Positions 9,057 to 16,425 of a stretch of DNA of 64,000 nt are shown here, piece by piece. Each line of letters starts with the position of its first letter. Position 1 is the first letter of the stretch. The stretch spans positions 62,001-126,000 of the forward strand of contig NZ_BBJJ01000002.1 of NCBI RefSeq assembly GCF_000739815.1, given 5' to 3'. Origin of the DNA: Paraburkholderia mimosarum LMG 23256 = NBRC 106338. Lineage in GTDB: Bacteria > Pseudomonadota > Gammaproteobacteria > Burkholderiales > Burkholderiaceae. The translations under genes and the position numbers were made by a program. The notes beneath the pieces were generated by a model, which was not told the origin of the DNA, searched no databases, and worked only from the letters and a program-made list of their open reading frames with translations.

Positions 9057-9872
9057 ATGAAAATTGCCTTTATCGGCGGCGGCAACATGGCCGCAGCACT
9101 CATCGGCGGCCTGATCCGCAAGGGCGTCCCCGCCGACAACCTCTACGCGATCGATCCAAACGACGAAGCCCGCAAGCGCAACGCCGAGCAGTTCGGCGTG
9201 CGCACGGGCGCCGCCGCGGACTCGGCGCTGGCGTCGTACGACGCGGTGCTCCTCGCCGTGAAGCCGCAGATCGCCAAGGCCGTGGCCGAAGGCATTGCCC
9301 CGCACCTCGGCGCGCATCAGGTGGTCATCAGCATCATGGCCGGCATTCGCATTGAAGACCTGTCGCGCTGGCTCAACGGCCACGCACGCGTCGTGCGCAC
9401 CATGCCGAATACGCCCGCGCTGATCGGCATGGGCGCAACGGGTCTCGTCGCCAGCGGCGGCGTGGACGCGGCCGGACGCCAGCTCGCCTCCGACGTGCTC
9501 GGCGCCGTGGGTCAAACCGTCTGGTTCGACGACGAAGCGAAGATCGACGCGGTTACGGGCATCTCGGGCAGCGGCCCGGCCTACGTCTTCTACTTCATCG
9601 AAGCGCTCGAAGAAGCGGCGCGCCAACTCGGCATGGACGAGCAGCAAGGCCGCGCACTCGCCATCGCGACGTTCGCCGGCGCGGCACAGCTCGCGCTGCA
9701 GTCGGACGAGCCGCCTGCCGTGCTGCGCGAGCGCGTGACGTCGAAAGGCGGCACGACAGCCGCCGCGCTGGCGTCGTTCGATGCTTCGGGCGTGAAGGCC
9801 GCCATCGTCAAGGGCGCGCTCGCGGCAGAAGCGCGCGCCAAGGAAATGGGCAACGAATTCGGCAAGCAGTAA
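9057..9872 (+). CDS. proC: Pyrroline-5-carboxylate reductase
   Basis: 271 residues. Catalyses the last step of proline synthesis, reducing 1-pyrroline-5-carboxylate with NAD(P)H. N-terminal Rossmann fold begins MKIAFIGGGNMA; the P5CR signature around TGISGSGPAYVFYFIEALE lies near 160-180; the all-alpha dimerisation domain fills the C-terminus (LRERVTSKGGTTAAAL). Co-transcribed with yggS. A bidirectional terminator separates it from convergent ubiA. Confidence 0.96.
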   Translation: MKIAFIGGGNMAAALIGGLIRKGVPADNLYAIDPNDEARKRNAEQFGVRTGAAADSALASYDAVLLAVKPQIAKAVAEGIAPHLGAHQVVISIMAGIRIEDLSRWLNGHARVVRTMPNTPALIGMGATGLVASGGVDAAGRQLASDVLGAVGQTVWFDDEAKIDAVTGISGSGPAYVFYFIEALEEAARQLGMDEQQGRALAIATFAGAAQLALQSDEPPAVLRERVTSKGGTTAAALASFDASGVKAAIVKGALAAEARAKEMGNEFGKQ

Positions 9873-9897
9873 GCCAGCCGGTTCCGGATGGAAAAGT

Positions 9898-9930
9898 AGC
9901 GCCGGGGGGTGTCACGCCCCCGGCGCTTTT
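9898..9930. terminator. Terminator between convergent proC and ubiA
   Basis: Stem AGCGCCGGGGG / CCCCCGGCGCT with a short loop, followed by TTTT on the plus strand. It serves proC. Confidence 0.85.
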
Positions 9931-9969
9931 GCGGAGTAAGGGTTTCGCGAGGCGGGGGCGGGAGCGCCC

Positions 9970-10833
9970 TCAGAGCCCCGAAACGGCGTAATGGGCGGCG
10001 ATGCCTACGAACAGCACGCCACCCAGCCAGTTGTTGTGGCGGAACGCGGCGAAGCACGGCATGCGCTCGCGGCCCCTGATGAGCGTGTAGTGGTAAATGG
10101 CGCAACCCACGGCGGCGGCCCAGCCGAGCCAGTAGAGCCAGCCGAACGCCAGCGTCACGCCTACCCAGACGTAGATGCCGAGCGTGGCCGCGTAGCAGAG
10201 CATGATCGCGAGCACGTCGTAGCGGCCGAACGTGAGCGCCGAAGTGCGGATGCCGATCTTGATGTCGTCGTCGCGATCGACCATTGCGTATTCGGTGTCG
10301 TAGGCCACGGACCAGAACACGTTGGCGACCAGCATGATCCACGCAAGCGCCGGCACGTGATTCTGTACGGCGGCGAACGCCATCGGAATGCCGAAGCCGA
10401 ACGCGATGCCCAGATACGCCTGTGGAATCGCAAAGAAGCGCTTCGTGAACGGATAAGAGGCCGCCACGAAGAGCGCCACGACCGATAACTCCTTCGTGAG
10501 CGCGTTCAGCGGCAGGATCAGGAGAAACGACACGAGCGCGAGACCCGCGGCAATCGCCACCGCTTCCCAGGCGCGGATGCGGCCGGAAGTGAGCGGGCGC
10601 TCGGCCGTGCGCTTGACGTGACGGTCGAAGTCGCGGTCGGCGTAGTCATTGATCGCGCAGCCCGCCGAGCGCATCAGCACCGTGCCGACGGTGAAAATGA
10701 TCAGCAGCGAGAGCGGAGGATGGCCGTCCGAGGCGATCCACAGCGCGTTGAGCGTCGGCCACAGCAGCAGCAGGCTGCCGATCGGCTTGTCCATGCGGAC
10801 GAGCCGCAAATAGAGCGGGAGTCGGGCGAACAT
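9970..10833 (-). CDS. ubiA: 4-hydroxybenzoate octaprenyltransferase UbiA
   Basis: 287 residues. Integral inner-membrane enzyme attaching the polyprenyl tail to 4-hydroxybenzoate in ubiquinone synthesis. Both aspartate-rich prenyl-diphosphate/Mg2+ motifs are present: NDYADRDFD (about 62-70) and [13 protein letters not shown] (about 180-192). Multiple hydrophobic helices match the nine-TM UbiA fold. Transcribed leftwards, downstream of dps but behind the dps terminator. Confidence 0.96.
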   Translation of the reverse strand: MFARLPLYLRLVRMDKPIGSLLLLWPTLNALWIASDGHPPLSLLIIFTVGTVLMRSAGCAINDYADRDFDRHVKRTAERPLTSGRIRAWEAVAIAAGLALVSFLLILPLNALTKELSVVALFVAASYPFTKRFFAIPQAYLGIAFGFGIPMAFAAVQNHVPALAWIMLVANVFWSVAYDTEYAMVDRDDDIKIGIRTSALTFGRYDVLAIMLCYAATLGIYVWVGVTLAFGWLYWLGWAAAVGCAIYHYTLIRGRERMPCFAAFRHNNWLGGVLFVGIAAHYAVSGL

Positions 10834-10936
10834 GATCAGGGTGGGAAAAGCAATGCCGCTATTGTAGGCGAGGCCACCGCTTCGCCACCTCCGGCCTCGC
10901 CATGTCCGCGCCCTCTCCCCGGTGGCGGCCGGGCAT

Positions 10937-10963
10937 AAAAAAACCCGCCGGACATCCGGCGGG
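10937..10963 (-). terminator. Terminator of dps
   Basis: Stem CCCGCCGGA / TCCGGCGGG with a 2-base loop; on the minus strand it is followed by a run of seven T. Confidence 0.88.
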
Positions 10964-11017
10964 CTTCCTGTCGTACCCGGTGCGGCTGGACTGCGACGCC
11001 TGCGCGCCGCGCCGGCA

Positions 11018-11506
11018 TCAAGCCAGCAGCGAGCGCAGCATCCACGCGGTCTTTTCGTGCGTCTGCATGCGCTGCGTGAGCAGGTCGGCGGTCGGCTCGT
11101 CGTTGGCCGCCTCCGTCGACGGGAAGATCGCGCGCGCCGTGCGCACCACGGCTTCCTGGCCTTCCACCAGCTGACGGATCATGTCTTCCGCAGCCGGCAC
11201 GCCGTCGGCTTCGGGAATCGACGAGAGCTTCGCGAACTCCTTGTAGCTGCCCGGCGCATGCACGCCCAGCGCGCGAATGCGCTCGGCGATCGCGTCCACG
11301 GCCAGCGCGAGTTCGTTGTACTGCCCTTCGAACATCAGGTGGAGCGTGTTGAACATCGGCCCCGTGACGTTCCAGTGGAAGTTGTGCGTCTTGAGATACA
11401 GCGTGTAGGTATCCGCCAGCAGGCGCGAGAGACCATCCGCGATCTTCTTGCGGTCTTTGTCGCTGATGCCGATATTCACGTGCTGTACGGTTGCTTTTTT
11501 GGCCAT
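11018..11506 (-). CDS. dps: Dps-family DNA-protecting ferritin-like protein
   Basis: 162 residues. Dodecameric iron-storage protein that oxidises Fe2+ with H2O2 and shields DNA. The ferroxidase ligand region is visible: [11 protein letters not shown] (about 36-46) and [21 protein letters not shown] (about 60-80). The ATG at 11506 (MAKKATVQH) matches the usual N-terminus; an ATG at 11533 would start inside the TnpB element. The ribosome site is weak (GGAAC) and appears to lie in the right end of that element, which ends only about 6 bases before the ATG. Any promoter between katA and dps has therefore been displaced, and dps may depend on readthrough. Confidence 0.95.
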   Translation of the reverse strand: MAKKATVQHVNIGISDKDRKKIADGLSRLLADTYTLYLKTHNFHWNVTGPMFNTLHLMFEGQYNELALAVDAIAERIRALGVHAPGSYKEFAKLSSIPEADGVPAAEDMIRQLVEGQEAVVRTARAIFPSTEAANDEPTADLLTQRMQTHEKTAWMLRSLLA

Positions 11507-11511
11507 GACGA

Positions 11512-11620
11512 CTGTTCCATAAAATTTGCTCATAGTCGAGCAGTGGATTTATCCGCACTTCGTTGATGCGACTTTCGCCGCCCAACTGAAGCCTCTTGAC
11601 GCTCAGTTGCGCCGGAGGAG
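11512..11620 (-). ncRNA. Candidate omega RNA scaffold at TnpB element 1 right end
   Basis: The 3' end of tnpB and the bases after it fold into three hairpins that recur in copy 2: CAACTGA/TCAGTTG; GCGGC-GAAA-GTCGC (GNRA tetraloop, with one G-U wobble relative to copy 2); and TGCTC/GAGCA. TnpB nucleases use an RNA from this position, with a guide of about 16-20 nt read from the flank. Here the guide would begin TCGTCATGGCC, across the dps start codon. Expression and processing are inferred. Confidence 0.5.
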
Positions 11621-12921
11621 CGTGCGAGCAGGATCTGCTTCACCTGTGTGTGATGCATGAACCGGACGATTTCCCGATCATGAATCCTGTTACGCACATT
11701 CCGCGCAGCATTGAAGTCCGCCTGAAGAACGTCCCCGTTTGCACGGTAAAACTTGTCGCCCGCGCGCCTGCCTTCTAGCAAGCCCGTGAACGAGTCCATT
11801 TGCGACGTGTAGGCGGCGTTGACGACGACGTGCGTCGCTCCGCGCTGCGTGCATACTTCTTCAAGTGCCTGAGCCAATACACCCTTGGCCCATGCGCTCA
11901 TGCGGCGGTTGTAGTTCCGCCACTGAGTCTTCCCCCTGATGGACGATGTCAGGTCTTCGGAGCCAACGACAGCGGCCTTGTCCAACATGGTGTGAGCGGC
12001 CTGATAGGCGATGGTCCGCAGTCTGTTCTGCGTGCGATCCCGGCGTGCCTCGAGTTTCCCGCACCCAAGGTTGTTCGCCCTGATGCGCTCAGCTTTGGCA
12101 ATTCGCCCAGCCGCCCGATGCTTCTTTTCGAGCGCATGCAGTTTGTTGCGGGCCTTCCCGGTCTTCGATACCTGATTGCTGTACGCGCTGAGCACGGCGC
12201 CGAACTTCTCGCCATGATGGGCGCCGTCCGAGTCCGTGAAAGCTTCGGTATAGCCTTTATCGACGCCGATTTCAGCCGTTCCGCATGGCCGGCCTTCGCC
12301 CTTTTCGGTCGCGTAATGGATCTCGACGCTTTCGCCTTTCAGGATGATGCGCAGGTTGCAGCCTGTGAGGTCGACATGCTTTCCGCTGCTCGTGGTCGCA
12401 AGCACGATTGGCTCGCCGTACTGCTTTGCTACGCGGATCGTCACCGTGAGCCGGCCGCCCACGAGGCGGCTCTCGTGCTTGTCCGAGCGTACGATGAACT
12501 GGTTGTCGCAGCGCGAGACCCCGTGACGGAAGTGCTTGCGCATCATGCGGTGCAGGTAACGATCTTCAAGCCACCTGTCAGCCCTGAGCAGGGCAAACAG
12601 GCCCTTGCGCTCATCCGCATCCGGGGTGCGCTTCGCGATCGCTTGCCGTACCTTCGCGCAAGCGGCTGCCTTGTACGTCAGAATGTCGTGGACAACATCT
12701 TTGGTGGTCTCGGCGCGGATTGTTCCATCTACCGCGAGATTTGCGTACCAGCCGCTGGCAGTCACTTCCTTGCGAATGTCTGCCGCACTCTTGCCAACGC
12801 TCCCCAGCGCCCCGTAGCGCCGCCAGAGGTCCGCACGCACGAAAGCCATTACGTCGCAAACAGCGCGAAGCGCTGGCAGCGATGATGATGTCGCGTAAAG
12901 GATGCGGGTGACCGTTGTCAT
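11530..12921 (-). CDS. tnpB: TnpB RNA-guided nuclease, zinc-finger-less lineage (copy 1)
   Basis: 463 residues, exactly the length of copy 2 at 30652-32043 and similar along its whole length. RuvC catalytic residues are retained: D in EIGVDKGY (about 221), E in VVGSEDLT (about 322), D in [10 protein letters not shown] (about 402). The CxxC...CxxC zinc ribbon that normally sits between RuvC-II and RuvC-III is absent; that segment reads [21 protein letters not shown]. The ATG at 12921 (MTTVTRILY) is set by alignment with copy 2 and by the ATGA overlap with the tnpA remnant. The open frame upstream to 13032 is tnpA sequence. Confidence 0.9.
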   Translation of the reverse strand: MTTVTRILYATSSSLPALRAVCDVMAFVRADLWRRYGALGSVGKSAADIRKEVTASGWYANLAVDGTIRAETTKDVVHDILTYKAAACAKVRQAIAKRTPDADERKGLFALLRADRWLEDRYLHRMMRKHFRHGVSRCDNQFIVRSDKHESRLVGGRLTVTIRVAKQYGEPIVLATTSSGKHVDLTGCNLRIILKGESVEIHYATEKGEGRPCGTAEIGVDKGYTEAFTDSDGAHHGEKFGAVLSAYSNQVSKTGKARNKLHALEKKHRAAGRIAKAERIRANNLGCGKLEARRDRTQNRLRTIAYQAAHTMLDKAAVVGSEDLTSSIRGKTQWRNYNRRMSAWAKGVLAQALEEVCTQRGATHVVVNAAYTSQMDSFTGLLEGRRAGDKFYRANGDVLQADFNAARNVRNRIHDREIVRFMHHTQVKQILLARSSGATERQEASVGRRKSHQRSADKSTARL

Positions 12922-13125
12922 TGCAGGATATATCCTTCGGTTCCTTGCTCCTGGGGTAATCGTCCCTGATCTGCTGGCAAGCCAGGTCGTCCAGTACACC
13001 ACAGTCAGCCCCTTCTCGGTGCCACCGAGCACATTCTGAACGTCTGATTCATTAAAGTATCGATGGCCGGACGGAAGACGCTTTGCAGTCGGCTTGCCTT
13101 CGCGCTCAAGTGTAGCCTGGAAATG
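12918..13125 (-). pseudogene. tnpA: IS607-type tnpA (serine recombinase) remnant
   Basis: The minus strand reads a MerR-like HTH piece (LEREGKPTAKRLPSGHRYF then NESDVQNVLGG) and KGLTVVY, where the family continues into the catalytic serine segment. That segment is missing. The frame resumes in another phase as DDLACQQ, and then, after a further gap, the protein end IRDDYPRSKEPKDI. A 2-base AT duplication disrupts the last codons; without it the gene would end ILQ-stop, with TGA overlapping the tnpB ATG. The extreme N-terminus is lost. No functional recombinase is possible. Confidence 0.75.
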
Positions 13126-13199
13126 TCAGAAAACCCGTTCATCCGGCCCTACTGGGTGGCCCGGTTCCGGGCGCCCGTGCCCGGCGCCGCGCCAGCTGT

Positions 13200-13376
13200 T
13201 CAATGTCCCGCGAGGAGTGCGAAACCTTGCGTGGCAATCGCCACGAAGCCACTCGCTACTACCGCAAAGCCCACCGCGCGACGCACGAGCTGCGTGCCTT
13301 GCGCGCGCGTGCGCGCCATCGCGGCCGCCTTTCCTGGTCCCATGGTCTTGAGGGTCATCGTCATCGTTCGGGTCAT
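13200..13376 (-). CDS. Small single-span membrane protein downstream of katA
   Basis: 58 codons. ATG at 13376 follows GGGAG seven bases upstream, a good ribosome site. The protein begins MTRTMTMTLKTMGPGK, has a basic middle ending QLVRR, then a hydrophobic stretch of about 22 residues (AVGFAVVASGFVAIATQGFALL) typical of one TM helix, and ends AGH. It starts 92 bases after the katA stop on the same strand, so it could share the katA transcript. No family is recognised. Function unknown. Confidence 0.55.
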   Translation of the reverse strand: MTRTMTMTLKTMGPGKAAAMARTRAQGTQLVRRAVGFAVVASGFVAIATQGFALLAGH

Positions 13377-13468
13377 GATCGTGCTCCCTGGCGTTACCTT
13401 TTCGTCCTGTCCTGATCAGGGCGCGGCGTGTCGTCTCAACGTTGTGACGGCACACCGCGCCCGCCAGC

Positions 13469-14908
<1,440 letters not shown>

Positions 14909-14979
14909 GCTGGATTCCTTTCTGGCTGCTGGTGTGTTCTGGAATTCGGTGGGGTCTGGCGGGAATCGGCACGAGGCCG

Positions 14980-15090
14980 TCAGGCGGACAGCGCGCGGTC
15001 GACCAGCAACGAGAACGCGACGGTGCGAAGGCCCGATGCGGCGCGTGCCGGTGTGCTGGGCGTGGGGGTATTCGGGGTGGTGGTTTGCAT
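14980..15090 (-). CDS. 36-residue ORF in the katA leader
   Basis: ATG at 15090 follows a strong ribosome site (GGAGGAA, 5-base spacing). The peptide begins [20 protein letters not shown] and ends VDRALSA, a Thr/Pro-rich start with a short hydrophobic C-terminal part. It lies between the AT-rich promoter-like block at 15140-15186 and katA, whose ATG is 71 bases beyond its stop. It could be a leader peptide or a small exported protein. No homologue is recognised; the ribosome site is the main support. Confidence 0.45.
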   Translation of the reverse strand: MQTTTPNTPTPSTPARAASGLRTVAFSLLVDRALSA

Positions 15091-15142
15091 CGCTTCCTCC
15101 AGTGGATTCCGGTTGGGATCGGTTGGAAGCCACTGTAGCATC

Positions 15143-15186
15143 AGCTATCGATAGCTATAATTTGATTTATTTAATCTATCGAATAG
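15143..15186 (-). promoter_or_regulatory. Probable katA promoter region with OxyR-like half-sites
   Basis: An AT-rich patch in GC-rich DNA. It contains a perfect 14-bp palindrome AGCTATCGATAGCT (15143-15156) and a second CTATCGAATAG (15176-15186). The ATAG/CTAT tetrads are those used by OxyR, but their spacing does not match the classical 7-base separation, so assignment to OxyR is tentative. Confidence 0.45.
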
Positions 15187-15296
15187 CCGCAGCGTATTGC
15201 GGTCGCGAGCGGTATCAGGGGAAAGCGCCACGGACGAATGCCGCGCGCGCGGAAGGAACGCGCCACGCCGAGACATCGGCGCGGCGCATGAGTCCG

Positions 15297-16256
15297 TCAG
15301 GCCGCCTCGGCGGGCGCCTCGATCTTCTTCACGCCAGGCAGTTCGCAAGCGTGGATTGCGTCGACGATCGCCTCGATCGCCGGCAGGCGCGTGAAGCTCT
15401 TGCGCCAGGCCAGCACCACGCGGCGATCCGGCACGGGCTCGTCGAACGGCACGTAGGAAAGCAGCCCCGAATCGACGCCGCCCGCGTGCGGCTTCACCTC
15501 CGTGACCGACATGCGCGGCAGCACGGTGATGCCCACGCCGCTCGCGACCATATGGCGGATGGTTTCCAGCGAGGAGCCTTCGAAGGTCTTCTGGATGCCG
15601 TCGGCGTTCTGCGAAAAACGCATCAGTTCCGGGCACACGCCCAGCACGTGATCGCGGAAGCAATGGCCGCTGCCGAGCAGCAGCATGGTTTCCTGCTTGA
15701 GGTCGTCCGGGTCGATCTTCGCGCGCTGTTCCCAGGCATGGCCCGAGGGCAGCGCCACGACGAACGGCTCATCGTAGAGCGGGCGCAGCGTGAGGCCGGT
15801 TTCGGGGAACGGCAGCGCCATGATCGCCACGTCGATCTCGCCTTGCTTGAGCAGCTCGATTAGCTTGAGCGTGTAGTTCTCCTGCAGCATGAGCGGCATT
15901 TGCGGCACGCGCTTGATCATCTGCTTGACGAGCGTGGGCAGGAGGTACGGCCCGATCGTATAGATCACGCCGAGGCGCAGCGGCCCCACCAGCGGATCCT
16001 TGCCCTGTTTGGCGATTTCCTTGATGGCGAGCGTCTGTTCGAGCACGCGCTGCGCCTGCGTGACGATCTGCTCGCCGATGGGCGTCACGCTCACTTCGCT
16101 CGTGCCGCGCTCGAAGATCTGAACGTTGAGTTCGTCTTCGAGCTTCTTGATGGCGACCGACAGGGTCGGCTGGCTCACGAAGCAGGCTTCCGCGGCCCGT
16201 CCGAAGTGGCGCTCTCGAGCTACCGCGACGATGTATTTCAATTCTGTGAGCGTCAT
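15297..16256 (-). CDS. oxyR: Peroxide-sensing LysR regulator OxyR
   Basis: 319 residues. N-terminal winged HTH (about 1-60: MTLTELKYIVAVARERHFGRA ending in an SQPTLS recognition helix) and C-terminal sensor domain. The two redox cysteines of OxyR are present in GHCFRDHVLGVCPELM with the usual eight-residue separation. On oxidation it activates catalase and Dps genes; katA and dps lie immediately downstream here. It starts 170 bases after recG on the same strand, with an inverted repeat in its own promoter region. Confidence 0.95.
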   Translation of the reverse strand: MTLTELKYIVAVARERHFGRAAEACFVSQPTLSVAIKKLEDELNVQIFERGTSEVSVTPIGEQIVTQAQRVLEQTLAIKEIAKQGKDPLVGPLRLGVIYTIGPYLLPTLVKQMIKRVPQMPLMLQENYTLKLIELLKQGEIDVAIMALPFPETGLTLRPLYDEPFVVALPSGHAWEQRAKIDPDDLKQETMLLLGSGHCFRDHVLGVCPELMRFSQNADGIQKTFEGSSLETIRHMVASGVGITVLPRMSVTEVKPHAGGVDSGLLSYVPFDEPVPDRRVVLAWRKSFTRLPAIEAIVDAIHACELPGVKKIEAPAEAA

Positions 16257-16296
16257 TGGGGGACCAATTGGGGGAACATCAGTAACAATCAGACAA

Positions 16297-16342
16297 GGCG
16301 AATCAATAGTTTGTACTTATACACCTATGGCGCTGATTCGCC
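16297..16342. promoter_or_regulatory. Long inverted repeat at the oxyR promoter
   Basis: GGCGAATCA (16297-16305) and TGATTCGCC (16334-16342) form a perfect 9-bp inverted repeat with a 28-base spacer. Inside it are ATAG (16306-16309) and CTAT (16325-16328), and on the minus strand a TATAAG -10-like box. It is suitably placed, 40-90 bases upstream of the oxyR ATG, for autoregulation. The binding protein is not known. Confidence 0.5.
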
Positions 16343-16425
16343 AATAATCTGCACCCCTACGCGGGGCACGATCACGGCAAAGGGGTCAGACGGCAGGGGC
16401 GCGCGGAGGTTCCGCGCAATGGACC

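Larger units (their letters stand above)
11512..13125 (-). mobile_element. Decayed IS607-type TnpB element, copy 1 (between katA and dps)
   Basis: Contains a ruined tnpA (12918-13125), an intact tnpB (11530-12921) and a conserved structured right end. The right boundary is placed at GGAACAG (11512-11518 on the minus strand), where similarity to copy 2 (30066-32061) stops. The true left end is lost because the tnpA N-terminus is truncated. Not independently mobile. It separates katA and its small downstream ORF from dps and points towards dps. Confidence 0.8.

Noticed and set aside
12921..13032. N-terminal extension of TnpB copy 1
   Set aside because: The extra residues (GGTEKGLTVVY) are the end of the tnpA HTH part in the same phase; copy 2 shows that TnpB starts at the ATG in the ATGA overlap.
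15143..15186. Classical OxyR tetranucleotide array upstream of katA
   Set aside because: ATAG/CTAT tetrads are present but not at the 11-base steps of the classical motif, so it was kept only as a tentative regulatory region.
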